This document shows, piece after piece, positions 18,836-27,799 of a stretch of 64,000 bases of DNA. The stretch is from Pseudomonadota bacterium (lineage in GTDB: Bacteria > Pseudomonadota > Alphaproteobacteria > Micropepsales > Micropepsaceae). The notes under the pieces are model-generated. The model was given only the letters and a program-made list of their open reading frames with translations. It ran no database searches and was not told the DNA's origin. The first letter of the stretch is position 1. Every line of letters starts with the position of its first letter. The stretch is from positions 54,690 to 118,689 of the forward strand of contig JAFEEQ010000030.1 in NCBI GenBank assembly GCA_018241025.1. The letters are read 5' to 3'. The position numbers and the translations under genes are program-made.

Positions 18836-19261
18836 TTAACGGTCGTAATACTCGTCGTCGCGCGCATCGGCGACAACGTCATGCACCTGGCGCATCGCAT
18901 CGCGATAGGCATCATGCGCGCAGCGTTGCAGGTCCGAATTCTCGACGCGCTCGCCGGGCTTGGTCGTGCGGCTCCACAGGTCCTCGCAGACATCCCGCGC
19001 GGTGAAGCGAACGCGTTCGCGCAGTTCGCGCGCGCCATCGCGCGTCGTCAGGTCGAGATCGGCATAGGAAACGTCGCGCGACAGTTTCACGGTACCGTCC
19101 GGATAGGACCGCATGCGGTCACGCGGAATCTGCACGATAACGTGCTCTGTTCCATCGGGACCGTAAACGACTTTGTTGTAGGTCTCCGCCTGCGCGGAAA
19201 CGCTGGACATCGCGGCGCCGGCCAGAAGAGCGGCGGCGAGGGTGACGATGGCTTTGCGCAT
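18836..19261 (-). CDS. UrcA family exported protein
   Basis: A 141-residue periplasmic protein with signal peptide (KAIVTLAAALLAGAAMSSVSAQAE). The mature part, TVKLSRDVSYADLDLTTRDGARELRERVRFTARDVCEDL and a later C-x-xD-A-YRDAMRQV, follows the UrcA pattern: a beta-strand segment, then helices holding two cysteines that probably form a disulfide. UrcA proteins are frequent in Caulobacterales and Sphingomonadales; their function is unknown. The ATG at 19261 has GAGGAG seven bases upstream. Confidence 0.82.
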   Translation of the reverse strand: MRKAIVTLAAALLAGAAMSSVSAQAETYNKVVYGPDGTEHVIVQIPRDRMRSYPDGTVKLSRDVSYADLDLTTRDGARELRERVRFTARDVCEDLWSRTTKPGERVENSDLQRCAHDAYRDAMRQVHDVVADARDDEYYDR

Positions 19262-19424
19262 GTGCTTCTCCTCGATCAAGAACCCCGTGCCCGAGTCTCT
19301 GAACGGGTTCCGCCTTTTGCTGTTCCGGTTCCACCGCATCATAAATTTGCCGTTTGCAGGGAACGCTCCGGGCAAAAAAGAAGGACCGCAGAAAGCGGCC
19401 CTTCATGCCTTTACCGGAGGCGCG

Positions 19425-19685
19425 TCAATAGTAGGTCCAGCGCCAGCTCCAGCTGCGGCAATAGCGGTGATGGTGGTGCCAATGCCAGTTGCTGCACCAG
19501 CGCGCGTGCCGCCGGTGATGCCAATAGCGGCCGTGATGCCAATAGCCGCGCCAGTGATGGTGGCGGTAATGATGGTGATGGTGGTCGCTGACATGGATGC
19601 TAAAGCCGACATCCGCTGCAGCAGGTGTCGAAACGGTCGCGCCCACGAGGCCCAGCGCCAGAGCGGAAGCAAGAAGTATCTTCAT
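19425..19685 (-). CDS. Small histidine-rich exported protein
   Basis: An 86-residue protein with a clear signal peptide (ILLASALALGLVGATVSTPAAAD). The mature part of about 60 residues is very rich in histidine, tryptophan, tyrosine and arginine, with runs such as DHHHHHYRHHHWRGYWHHG and NWHWHHHHRYCRSWSWRW. Such composition suggests binding of metal ions (zinc, copper, nickel or iron) or haem at the cell surface or periplasm, but no family with known function was recognised. Preceded by GAGAGAG at ribosome-binding distance. Confidence 0.65.
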   Translation of the reverse strand: MKILLASALALGLVGATVSTPAAADVGFSIHVSDHHHHHYRHHHWRGYWHHGRYWHHRRHARWCSNWHWHHHHRYCRSWSWRWTYY

Positions 19686-19761
19686 GGTTCTCTCTCGTTG
19701 GGTGTCGAGATGGAAACCAATAAGTTTGCGAATCGTTCAATCTGCAGCGGTCAGCACAGAT

Positions 19762-20241
19762 TCAGCGCAGAATTTTCTGCGCTTGGTCCCCTTGAGTTTG
19801 GCCACGTACGACGACGTTCACGTCTTCAATCGGACTCTCGGTGGACCATGTGATATCGGAAATGTCGTGCGTTAATACGAGCATTTTGTTGCCGCTCCAG
19901 TGCATGCGCAGGGAAGGTCCGCCCCAATGCTCGATCGGCCCGCCTTGGTCGACTGCGAAGTAGGCGTTGCCCGCCCGATTGGGTTGAATCTCACCTCGCT
20001 GCAGGACCGATACATTGGTGGCTGGATCGCCGAACGCGCCGCAGTCGCGGTGGAAGCGCACGGCGACCTTGCTCCCATCCGGGCTCGGCAGCCGCCATTC
20101 ATGATCGTTGCTGCACAGATAGGCTGAGGCCGTCTCGATCCAGAAGCCCGATGTGACGACCAGCGCCACGCCGATCAGCACGAGCGACGTCGCCCAGCCG
20201 AAAATCGCGAGTCGAAGATGTGGATCGGACGGTTCAGCCAA
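19762..20241 (-). CDS. Membrane-anchored protein of unknown function
   Basis: A 159-residue protein with one N-terminal helix (AIFGWATSLVLIGVALVVTSGFW) and an outside domain of beta character: EWRLPSPDGSKVAVRFHRDCGAFGDPATNVSVLQRGE. The S-P-D-G and C-G-A pattern recalls DUF5412-like proteins, only weakly. Start is TTG at 20239-20241 with GGGGGAT upstream; no ATG would keep the helix. The gene begins 3 bp after the stop of the dienelactone hydrolase gene, which reads in the same direction upstream. Confidence 0.5.
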   Translation of the reverse strand: MAEPSDPHLRLAIFGWATSLVLIGVALVVTSGFWIETASAYLCSNDHEWRLPSPDGSKVAVRFHRDCGAFGDPATNVSVLQRGEIQPNRAGNAYFAVDQGGPIEHWGGPSLRMHWSGNKMLVLTHDISDITWSTESPIEDVNVVVRGQTQGDQAQKILR

Positions 20242-20244
20242 CCG

Positions 20245-20925
20245 CTATCCCCCGTTGGCGCGGAACAGATCCAGCGTGCGCTGCTTGGCGAGCTTGGCGC
20301 TGGCATCGTCATAGTCCGTGCGCCGGTCGCTGTTGAATCCGTGGCCCGCCGGATAGACGTAGACTTTCACGTCCGGATGCGCGGTTTCGACCTTGCGCAC
20401 CACCTCCATCGGGATGCCATGATCTTTCTCGCCGAAGTGGCAGATCGTCGGGCACTTCGGATTGAGGTCGATCATCTGCCCGACATTTCCGCCATAGTAG
20501 GACGATGCCGCGCTCAATCCGGTGCAGCGCCCCGCCGCGGCCCAGGTCACGCTGCCGCCATAGCAATAGCCGGTGATGAATACGTTGCCGCGCGCCTTCA
20601 GGTCGTCGATGCAGGTCTGCGTATCCGCAATCGACAGTTCGAAGGGGTGTTCGGCGCGCGCCAGCTTGATGCCGAGCTGGATGTCTTCGGGCGAATAAGT
20701 TGCCTGGAAATTCGGATGTTCGCGATCGTAGAGCGCCGGCGCGAGCACCTCGTAGCCGTCCGCCGCATAACCGTCGCACAGTTCCATGATGTGCTCGGTG
20801 ACCCCGAAGATCTCTTGGATGAGCACGAGGCCGCCGCGCCGCGCGCCCGTCGGCTGCACGCGATAGACGCCGATCTCGGCGCCATCGCTCATCTTCATCT
20901 TTTCCATCTTGCCTTTGAGGGCCAT
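20245..20925 (-). CDS. Dienelactone hydrolase family protein
   Basis: A 226-residue alpha/beta hydrolase. The nucleophile elbow is GYCYGG (cysteine, as in dienelactone hydrolases), with a later acid in CHFGEKDHGIP and histidine in YPAGHGFNSDRR. Typical substrates are lactones or carboxymethylene-type intermediates of aromatic degradation, though many homologues have no assigned substrate. The start at 20925 is chosen for its GGGAGAG site; an in-frame codon at 20973 adds 16 unconserved residues. Confidence 0.88.
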   Translation of the reverse strand: MALKGKMEKMKMSDGAEIGVYRVQPTGARRGGLVLIQEIFGVTEHIMELCDGYAADGYEVLAPALYDREHPNFQATYSPEDIQLGIKLARAEHPFELSIADTQTCIDDLKARGNVFITGYCYGGSVTWAAAGRCTGLSAASSYYGGNVGQMIDLNPKCPTICHFGEKDHGIPMEVVRKVETAHPDVKVYVYPAGHGFNSDRRTDYDDASAKLAKQRTLDLFRANGG

Positions 20926-20986
20926 GCATCTCTCCCGTTTTTCCGGCCCGGAGAGTGTCACCCCAAGCTGCACTTGGCGAGGGGCG

Positions 20987-22084
20987 TCAGGCGTTGAAGC
21001 GGAAATGCATCACGTCGCCGTCCTGGACGACATATTCCTTGCCTTCGAGGCGGAATTTGCCCGCATCGCGCGCGCCGGCTTCGCCGTTGTTTGCGACGAA
21101 ATCGGCGAAAGCGATGGTCTCTGCGCGGATGAATCCGTGTTCGAAATCGGTGTGGATCACGCCCGCCGCCTGCGGCGCCTTCGAGCCCTTTGTCACAGTC
21201 CAGGCCCGGGCCTCCTTCGGCCCCACCGTGAAGAAGGTGAGCAGACCCAGCAACGCATAGCCGGCACGGATCAACCGGTTGAGGCCTGGCTCTTCCAGAT
21301 CGAGGCTCGAGAGAAACTCTTCCCGCTCGCCCGACGGCAGCTGCGCGACCTCTTCCTCGATGCGGCAGGAGATCGTCACCGTGCCGGCGCCTTGCGCCTT
21401 CGCCATGGCTTCGACCGCGGCCGAAAACTTGTTGCCGGTCGCCGCCGAACCTTCGTCGACATTGCAGACATAGAGAACCGGTTTGCCCGTCAGCAGTGCG
21501 AGCTGCGCATAGGGACCGCGCTCTTCCGGCGTCAGATCGGCCATCCGCGCCGGCTTGCCTTCGCGCAGCAGCGTGATGGCCTTGGTCATCAGCGCGACCT
21601 GCTCCTTGGCTTCCTTCTCGCCGGAGTTGGCCTTCTTTTCGAGCGGCTTGATGCGCTTCTCGAGGCTTTCGAGATCGGCCAGCATCAGTTCGGTCTCCAC
21701 GGTCTCGGCATCGCCGACCGGATCGATTCGGTTCTCCACATGGGTGATGTCGTCGTCCTCGAAGCAGCGCAGCACGTGCGCCACCGCGTCAACTTCGCGG
21801 ATATTGGCGAGGAACTGGTTGCCGAGGCCTTCGCCCTTCGACGCGCCGCGCACCAGGCCGGCGATGTCGACGAAGGTGATACGGGTCGGGATGATCTCGG
21901 CCGACTTGCCGATCTCGGCAAGCTTGTCGAGGCGTGGATCCGGCACCGCAACGTCACCGACATTCGGTTCGATGGTGCAGAACGGATAGTTCGCCGCTTG
22001 CGCCGCCGCGGTCTGGGTCAAGGCGTTGAATAGCGTCGACTTGCCGACATTGGGAAGCCCGACAATCCCGCATTTGAAGCCCAT
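20987..22084 (-). CDS. ychF: Redox-regulated ATPase YchF
   Basis: A 365-residue Obg-family P-loop protein that prefers ATP and associates with ribosomes. It starts GFKCGIVGLPNVGKSTLFNA (Walker A), has FVDIAGLVRGASKGEGLGNQFL (switch II) and the altered base motif PVLYVCNVDE in place of the GTPase NKxD, and ends in a TGS-like domain (IRAETIAFADFV, LEGKEYVVQDGD). The ATG overlaps the pth stop (TGATG), so pth-ychF are coupled. Confidence 0.95.
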   Translation of the reverse strand: MGFKCGIVGLPNVGKSTLFNALTQTAAAQAANYPFCTIEPNVGDVAVPDPRLDKLAEIGKSAEIIPTRITFVDIAGLVRGASKGEGLGNQFLANIREVDAVAHVLRCFEDDDITHVENRIDPVGDAETVETELMLADLESLEKRIKPLEKKANSGEKEAKEQVALMTKAITLLREGKPARMADLTPEERGPYAQLALLTGKPVLYVCNVDEGSAATGNKFSAAVEAMAKAQGAGTVTISCRIEEEVAQLPSGEREEFLSSLDLEEPGLNRLIRAGYALLGLLTFFTVGPKEARAWTVTKGSKAPQAAGVIHTDFEHGFIRAETIAFADFVANNGEAGARDAGKFRLEGKEYVVQDGDVMHFRFNA

Positions 22085-22704
22085 CAGTCTTCGTCCTTTT
22101 CTTCCGGCTTCGCCTTCTTCGGCTGCGGATTGATCTTGAGCTGAACCTTGTTCAGGAAGGCGATGTCGTCGTCCTTGGCAAGCATCGGTGCGGCGGCGGC
22201 GATGGCTTCCACCATCGGTCCGAACCATTCGGCATCGCTCTTCGAGAACGAGCCGAGGACGTGGCCGACCACGCCGGACTTGCCCCCCGTCTTGCCGACG
22301 CCGATGCGCACCCGGCGATAATCGGGCCCGATGGCCGCAGTGATCGAGCGCAGGCCATTATTGCCCGCATCGCCACCGCCGGCCTTGGTCTTCAGTTTTC
22401 CGGCGGCGAGATCGATCTCGTCATGGATGACCACGACCGCATCATGCGCCAGTTTGTAGAATCGCATCGCTGCGCCGACCGAACGGCCGCTCAGATTCAT
22501 GTAGGTCTGCGGCTTCAGGAGATAGACGCGGCGCCCGCCAATCGTCCCTTCGGCGAGCAAGCCCTCGAACTTCGCGCGCCAGGGGCCGAAACGGTACTCG
22601 TCATGCAGCGCATCGGCGACGATGAAGCCCGCATTGTGGCGGTCGCGCGCGTGCTCCGCGCCGGGATTGCCGAGCCCGGCGATGAGAAGAGGCGTATCGG
22701 ACAT
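22084..22704 (-). CDS. pth: Peptidyl-tRNA hydrolase
   Basis: Releases tRNA from peptidyl-tRNA that has dropped off the ribosome. The 206 residues begin LLIAGLGNPGAEHARDRHNAGF (catalytic histidine in the HNAGF motif), then LLKPQTYMNLSG, VIHDEIDLAAGKLK and KAGGGDAGNNGLRS. The C terminus carries a lysine- and glutamate-rich extension longer than in E. coli. Located 30 bp after rplY and overlapping ychF. Confidence 0.95.
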   Translation of the reverse strand: MSDTPLLIAGLGNPGAEHARDRHNAGFIVADALHDEYRFGPWRAKFEGLLAEGTIGGRRVYLLKPQTYMNLSGRSVGAAMRFYKLAHDAVVVIHDEIDLAAGKLKTKAGGGDAGNNGLRSITAAIGPDYRRVRIGVGKTGGKSGVVGHVLGSFSKSDAEWFGPMVEAIAAAAPMLAKDDDIAFLNKVQLKINPQPKKAKPEEKDED

Positions 22705-22734
22705 GGCCCCGTCCTCGCGCGCGGTGCGCGCGGG

Positions 22735-23418
22735 TTACTTCTTCTCGGCGGCCTTGGCGGCATCCGCGGCAGGCGCAGCAGCCTCTTCGGCAGCCGGAGC
22801 GGCGGCGGCAGATGCGGCGGCGGCAGCAGCGGCGCGCTGCTCGTCGATCACGCTGGTCGGCGCCACGATCGAACAGATCGTGAAGTCGCGCTCGCGGACG
22901 ATCGGCCTCACGCCTTCGGGCAGGGCCACCGACGAGATGTGCACCGAGTCATGGATGTCGAGACCGGCAAGATCGATCTCGATCGTGTTCGGGATCGATT
23001 CGGCCGGGCACAGCAGTTCGATGTCGTGGCGCACGATGTTGAGCACGCCGCCCTTCTTCAGGCCGGGCGACTCGCCCTGGTTCTTGAAATGCACCGGAAT
23101 GGCGAGACGGACCTTGGCACCTTCGCCAAGGCGCATGAAATCGACATGGACAGGACGATCGGTGACCGGATCGAGCTGCACGGCACGCGGCAGGACGCGG
23201 GTCTTCTTGCCTTCGACGTCGAGCATCAGGAGCGTCGTCGTGAAATGGCCGGCGTCGACCTTGAGGGTCACCGAGTGGGCATCGATCGCGACGTTCTCGG
23301 GATCGACATCGCCACCATAAACGACAGCCGGGATGAGACCCTTCTGGCGCGCGCGATAGGCCGGGCCCTTGCCCGTGCCGGTGCGCGACTCGGCGCGCAT
23401 TTCCTGAATCTCAGCCAT
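22735..23418 (-). CDS. rplY: 50S ribosomal protein L25/Ctc
   Basis: The long (Ctc/TL5) form of L25, 227 residues, which binds 5S rRNA. The N-terminal part EMRAESRTGTGKGPAYRAR and IPAVVYGG is the RNA-binding domain; the second domain is beta-rich (VPVHFKNQGESPGLKKGG). An alanine-rich tail (AAAAAAASAAAAPAAEEAAA) is typical of alphaproteobacterial versions. First of rplY-pth-ychF; prs lies 1.4 kb farther upstream with two unrelated genes in between. Confidence 0.94.
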   Translation of the reverse strand: MAEIQEMRAESRTGTGKGPAYRARQKGLIPAVVYGGDVDPENVAIDAHSVTLKVDAGHFTTTLLMLDVEGKKTRVLPRAVQLDPVTDRPVHVDFMRLGEGAKVRLAIPVHFKNQGESPGLKKGGVLNIVRHDIELLCPAESIPNTIEIDLAGLDIHDSVHISSVALPEGVRPIVRERDFTICSIVAPTSVIDEQRAAAAAAASAAAAPAAEEAAAPAADAAKAAEKK

Positions 23419-23609
23419 GTCTTGAATTCCTTGGACTTTCCGCCCCTTGATGGCGCGAAGGCGCGGCTTTTAGCGGATGCGCCGCGCCCGCGCAACCGGG
23501 CTCGACCACAAGGCCGAAGGGGTCCCTAAGGTGCTGATTTTTTTAGTTTTATTGTGGACCCCACCTGGCCGTTTGCGACTGGCGCGACGCCGGTCTGCCT
23601 GTCCCTGAG

Positions 23610-24470
23610 ATGCATCCTGTCATGTCCCGTGCCCTGGGTCGCAGCCTGTCCCGATTGTCCAGCCTGGCCGGCAGCGCCGGTATGGCCGTGGCGGTCCCAC
23701 TTTTCGACCGGCTCATACCGCGCGCGGGATACGCCATCCGCAGGGACCTCGCCTACGGCCCCCACGTGCGCCACCGCCTCGACCTTTACGTCCCGGACGC
23801 ACCGTCGGGCACCGTCCTCGTCTACTTCTATGGCGGCAGCTGGCAAAGCGGCAGCAAAGCAATCTACCGCTTCCTGGGCGAGGCCTTCGCGCGCCAGGGC
23901 GTTCTCGTCGCGGTGGTCGATTACCGGCTCTATCCCGAGGTGAAGTATCCCGCCTTTATCGAAGACGGTGCGATGGCAGTGCGCTTCATGCGCGATCGCG
24001 CGGCCGAGCATGGCGGCGATGCCGGCCGTCTCTTCGTCAGCGGGCATTCCGCCGGCGCCTATATCGCGACGATGCTCGGCGTGAACGCGACATATCTTGA
24101 GGCCGTTGGCGCAAAGCCATCCGATCTGCGCGGCGTCATCGGGATAGCCGGTCCTTATGACTTTCTGCCGGTACAGGATCCCGCACTGGTCGATATCTTC
24201 GGCGGCGGCCGCAACATGGCGACCCAGCCAATCAAGTATGCCGCCAGCCCCGCCCCGCCAATGCTCCTTGCCCACGGCACCGCCGATCGCATTGTCGGCG
24301 CAGGCAATACGCGCCGCTTCGCCACACGTCTTCTACAGGCGGGCAATAAGGTGCAGGTGAAGCTGTTCGACGGGGTCGGCCATCTCGGCATCGTCATGTC
24401 GCTTGCCCATGGCCTGCGCAAGCGCACGTCGCTCTACCACGACATGCTAGCCTTCATCGCAAACTGCTAG
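23610..24470 (+). CDS. Alpha/beta hydrolase, carboxylesterase-like
   Basis: A 286-residue hydrolase. YFYGGSWQSG is the oxyanion-hole segment comparable to HGGG in hormone-sensitive-lipase and BD-FAE-type esterases; SGHSAGAYIA holds the nucleophile; LLAHGTADRIV the acid; and FDGVGHLGIV the histidine. A hydrophobic stretch near residues 15-32 may be a membrane anchor. The start could also be the ATG at 23622. It is inserted on the opposite strand between rplY and prs, which are usually adjacent. Confidence 0.8.
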   Translation: MHPVMSRALGRSLSRLSSLAGSAGMAVAVPLFDRLIPRAGYAIRRDLAYGPHVRHRLDLYVPDAPSGTVLVYFYGGSWQSGSKAIYRFLGEAFARQGVLVAVVDYRLYPEVKYPAFIEDGAMAVRFMRDRAAEHGGDAGRLFVSGHSAGAYIATMLGVNATYLEAVGAKPSDLRGVIGIAGPYDFLPVQDPALVDIFGGGRNMATQPIKYAASPAPPMLLAHGTADRIVGAGNTRRFATRLLQAGNKVQVKLFDGVGHLGIVMSLAHGLRKRTSLYHDMLAFIANC

Positions 24471-24472
24471 GA

Positions 24473-24847
24473 CTATTTCTCACGGTTGCGAGTCGGGATC
24501 GGCTTCCGGCGTCTTGTCGACGGGGCGGACCGGCCGGTTCGTACCGTCACGCCCTTGTTGCGCTCCCAGGCTTCTCCGATCAGCCGCGCAAGCTCGGGTT
24601 TGCCGATCCTGCCGATCTGGACGATGACATTGGCGGTCTTGCCCCACATGTATTTCACGAAGGTCCGGGGATCGGCCTCGAACAGGAAGTCTTTGCGCTC
24701 CTCGTCGAGATTGAGATAGAGCCCATCGGGACGCATAACCGCGAAGATGCGCTTCTTGGTGCGATAGCCCGGGCGTCCGAAATGATCGATCTCGCTGACG
24801 CCCTCCAGCGCCATCGCGATCTTCTTCACGTCGGCAGGCGTCGCCAT
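24473..24847 (-). CDS. MmcQ/YjbR family protein
   Basis: A 124-residue protein of the CyaY-like/YjbR fold: TPADVKKIAMALEGVSEIDHFGRP then FAVMRPDGLYLNLDEERKDFL and ADPRTFVKYMWGKTANVIVQI. Members are annotated as DNA-binding from structure, with no established function. The C-terminal tail is basic (TRRRKPIPTRNREK). The ATG overlaps the prs stop (TGATG), so it follows prs in one transcript. Confidence 0.82.
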   Translation of the reverse strand: MATPADVKKIAMALEGVSEIDHFGRPGYRTKKRIFAVMRPDGLYLNLDEERKDFLFEADPRTFVKYMWGKTANVIVQIGRIGKPELARLIGEAWERNKGVTVRTGRSAPSTRRRKPIPTRNREK

Positions 24848-25782
24848 CAGTCGAACAGGCTCGAGACGCTTTCTTCGTGGTTGATGCGCTTGATCGCTTC
24901 GCCGATCAGCGGCGCGATCGAGATGCGGCGGATGTTGTGGCACTTGCGCTGTTCTTCGGTCGCCGCAATCGAGTCGGTGACCACCATCGATTTGAGGCTC
25001 GAACCCGCGATGCGGGCGACCGCACCGCCTGAAAAAACGCCGTGAGTTGCATACGCGCAGACGTCCTTGGCGCCCTTGGCCAGCAGGGCATCGGCCGCGT
25101 TGCAGATCGTGCCGCCCGAATCGACGATGTCGTCAATCAGGATGCAGCTGCGGCCCTTCACGTCGCCGATGATGTTCATCACTTCGCTCACGCCGGCGCG
25201 CTCGCGGCGCTTGTCGACGATGGCGAGGTCGGCACCCAGACGCTTGGCCAGGGCGCGGGCACGCACCACGCCGCCGACGTCCGGCGAAACCACGGTCATG
25301 TGATCGCCGCGGCCGAGATAATCCTCGATGTCCTTCACCATCACCGGCATGGCGAACAGGTTGTCGGTGGGAATATCGAAGAAGCCCTGGATCTGACCGG
25401 CATGAAGATCGACCGTCAGCACCCGGTTGGCGCCGGCCTCGGTAATCAGATTGGCCACCAGCTTCGCCGAGATCGGCGTGCGCGGACCGACTTTCCGGTC
25501 CTGGCGGGCATAGCCGAAATAGGGCAGGACCGCTGTGATGCGGCGCGCCGAGGAGCGGCGCAGGGCATCGATCACGATCAGGAGCTCCATCAGATTGTCG
25601 TTGGCCGGATAGCTCGTCGACTGGATGACGAACATGTCCTCGCCGCGGACATTCTCCTGAATCTCGACAAACACCTCCATGTCGGCGAAACGCCGGACGA
25701 TGGCCTTGGTGAAGGGGAGCTTCAGATATTGCGCAATGGCGTCGGCGAGCTCGCGGTTGGAATTTCCCGCAAGCAGCTTCAT
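24847..25782 (-). CDS. prs: Ribose-phosphate pyrophosphokinase
   Basis: Makes PRPP from ribose-5-phosphate and ATP for nucleotide, histidine and tryptophan synthesis. The protein begins KLLAGNSNRELADAI and includes VLPYFGYARQDRKVGPRTP (ATP-binding flexible loop), VSPDVGGVVRARALAKRL and the PRPP loop CILIDDIVDSGGTI. Start at 25782 gives 311 residues, matching the family; an ATG at 25809, with GGGGGCG upstream, would add nine residues and cannot be excluded. PRPP from here feeds apt in the same window. Confidence 0.95.
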   Translation of the reverse strand: MKLLAGNSNRELADAIAQYLKLPFTKAIVRRFADMEVFVEIQENVRGEDMFVIQSTSYPANDNLMELLIVIDALRRSSARRITAVLPYFGYARQDRKVGPRTPISAKLVANLITEAGANRVLTVDLHAGQIQGFFDIPTDNLFAMPVMVKDIEDYLGRGDHMTVVSPDVGGVVRARALAKRLGADLAIVDKRRERAGVSEVMNIIGDVKGRSCILIDDIVDSGGTICNAADALLAKGAKDVCAYATHGVFSGGAVARIAGSSLKSMVVTDSIAATEEQRKCHNIRRISIAPLIGEAIKRINHEESVSSLFD

Positions 25783-25877
25783 TCCACGCGATCCGTTCTC
25801 CTCGGCCATGGAACACGCCCCCACTTGTGATGTTTTGGTGACGGGCTTGTAGCAAGCGTGCCCGCGAGTCGGAAGCG

Positions 25878-26642
25878 TCAGGAAAGCGCAATCGCCGAAA
25901 TTTCTCGGCCGTAATCCTTTTCGCCACGGTGGGTGGTGCGCCGGAAGCTGAAAAAATCGGCAGACCGCTCATAGGTGCAGGCCGACAGGCGCTCGACCTT
26001 ATCCACACCCTCCGCCTTCAGGCGCGCGGCGCAGTAGCTCTCGAGGTCGAATTGGTGATGGTCGGGCCGGCTGCTCGGTGCGAAGAATCGCTCGTTGGCG
26101 CTGTCAGCGGAGCGGAACCGGTCGATGAATTCGGGCCCGACCTCATAGTTCGCCTGCGAGATGCATGGTCCGATCGCCGCGACGATGCGTTCTCGCGCGG
26201 CACCAAGCGTCTCCATTGCTGCCAGTGTTGCATCCAGAACGCCGCCGAACGCCCCTTTCCAGCCGGCATGCGCGGCACCGACAACGCCGGCCGAGGCGTC
26301 CGCGAACAGGACGGGGGCACAGTCAGCGGTGAGGATGCCAAGTGCGATGCCCGGTGTCGCCGTCACCATCGCATCGGCCTGGGGTCCGGCATCCCAGTCA
26401 CCGGTTACTGTCACGACCTTCGGACTGTGGATCTGGTAGAGCGAGTTGAGGGTGCCGGCACCGAGTGCTTCGCGCACCAGGCGGCGATTCTCGGACACGT
26501 GTGCCGGATCGTCCCCCGATCCAGGCCCACAGTTCAGCGACGCATATATCCCGCCCGACACGCCGCCGCGGCGGCCGAAAAAGCCATGGCTGATTCCGGG
26601 AAGGCCCGACAGGAGTGTGGCGCGAAGGATGAGCATGCCCAT
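25878..26642 (-). CDS. pgeF: Purine nucleoside phosphorylase YfiH / PgeF (laccase-domain)
   Basis: A 254-residue protein of the DUF152 family, formerly called polyphenol oxidase and now known to act on purine nucleosides. Motifs are FFGRRGGVSGGIYASLN near the N terminus, ILTADCAPVLFAD, VVGAAHAGWKGAFGGVL and IGPCISQANYEVG; the histidine and cysteine in ADC and HAGW bind the catalytic zinc. The start may instead be the ATG at 26636. It follows the methyltransferase gene by 57 bp in the same direction. Confidence 0.9.
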   Translation of the reverse strand: MGMLILRATLLSGLPGISHGFFGRRGGVSGGIYASLNCGPGSGDDPAHVSENRRLVREALGAGTLNSLYQIHSPKVVTVTGDWDAGPQADAMVTATPGIALGILTADCAPVLFADASAGVVGAAHAGWKGAFGGVLDATLAAMETLGAARERIVAAIGPCISQANYEVGPEFIDRFRSADSANERFFAPSSRPDHHQFDLESYCAARLKAEGVDKVERLSACTYERSADFFSFRRTTHRGEKDYGREISAIALS

Positions 26643-26698
26643 CCGCTTATACGCTTTCCGGCTACTCTGTCATTGCCGTCATGGGTTGGCGGACGGCA

Positions 26699-27799
26699 TC
26701 AAAATCCGGATGGCGTCTTGGCGCCGCTCGGCACGATTGCCAGCGCTTTGAACAAAGTCCCCATCTGCTCCGGCAGAATGAGCCGGTCGACCTGGCTGCG
26801 CAGAAGCGCAGCCGTTTCCAGATAATTCCGGGACCGGGCAGGTCCGCTGTCGCGGCTGAGCAATGTCTGCATGCGGTGGAGGATGCCGAGCGCGACGAGG
26901 AATTCATCCTGCCCCACCGGTCCCGGCGCTTGTGCCCCACCGCGCCGCGCCGCGGCGGCCAAGGCTTCGAAATCGACATGGGCGGTAAGGTCGTTGGCAC
27001 CCGGATCGCCCAGGACCTCAGCAAAACGGTGCGCACGCATCGCCTGTAGGGTCTCGCCGAATCCCGGTCCGGCATAGCCGTAGTCGACGATCAGCGCCGC
27101 GCCGCCATGGGCCGCGATCCAGCGTCCAATGTCCTCGGCCAGAGCATCGCCGGCGGTCGATATCTCATAGAATCCGCCATCGGGGGCGCTGTCGCGGGAT
27201 GCCGGAATCTGTGCGGCCGGATAGGGTTCGGGCGCGACCGCGAAGGCAAGTCTCCCATCGGAGTCCGCCGTGATCATTCGTTCGCACCAGCCGCGCTCCG
27301 TCTTCACGAATTGCCGTATCGGCAGCGCATCGAAGAACTCATTGGCGACCAACAGCAGGGGCCGGTCGGCCGGTATTTCTCCCAGAGAATGGGCCCATCG
27401 CATCGGCACGTTCGTGTCAGCCAGCGCCGTTCGCTGCATTTCGCGCAACACCGGACTCGCTTCGACCAGAACGACCTCGATCTGCTCGCGCAGGGCAGGA
27501 ACCAGGTTCAGCGCCCGCAGCGCGTCGCACATGAGCGTGCCGCGCCCCGGCCCGAGTTCGACGAGCAACGGTCGCTTCGGCTGACCTTGATCGAGCCAGC
27601 ATTGCGCAAGCCAGAGCCCGATCAATTCTCCAAACATCTGGCTGATCTCGGGCGCGGTGATGAAATCCGCAACCAACGGATCGCGCGTCGCGTAATAGCC
27701 GTCGCGCGGGTCGTGCAATGCGAATGTCATGTACTGCGCGACCGTGATCGGTCCTTGCGCCGCAATCAGCGCCGCAATGCGCGCGGCGAGACCGCTCAT
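26699..27799 (-). CDS. MidA/NDUFAF7-like SAM-dependent methyltransferase
   Basis: A 366-residue class I methyltransferase. The N-terminal ITVAQYMTFALHDPRDGYYATRD and DFITAPEISQMFGELIGLW are hallmarks of the DUF185 family whose mitochondrial member methylates an arginine of complex I. The SAM site is LLVELGPGRGTLMCDALRA. In bacteria the target is not established. Its start overlaps the lgt stop (ATGA), and pgeF follows, a gene order (lgt-methyltransferase-pgeF) conserved in alphaproteobacteria. Confidence 0.87.
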   Translation of the reverse strand: MSGLAARIAALIAAQGPITVAQYMTFALHDPRDGYYATRDPLVADFITAPEISQMFGELIGLWLAQCWLDQGQPKRPLLVELGPGRGTLMCDALRALNLVPALREQIEVVLVEASPVLREMQRTALADTNVPMRWAHSLGEIPADRPLLLVANEFFDALPIRQFVKTERGWCERMITADSDGRLAFAVAPEPYPAAQIPASRDSAPDGGFYEISTAGDALAEDIGRWIAAHGGAALIVDYGYAGPGFGETLQAMRAHRFAEVLGDPGANDLTAHVDFEALAAAARRGGAQAPGPVGQDEFLVALGILHRMQTLLSRDSGPARSRNYLETAALLRSQVDRLILPEQMGTLFKALAIVPSGAKTPSGF

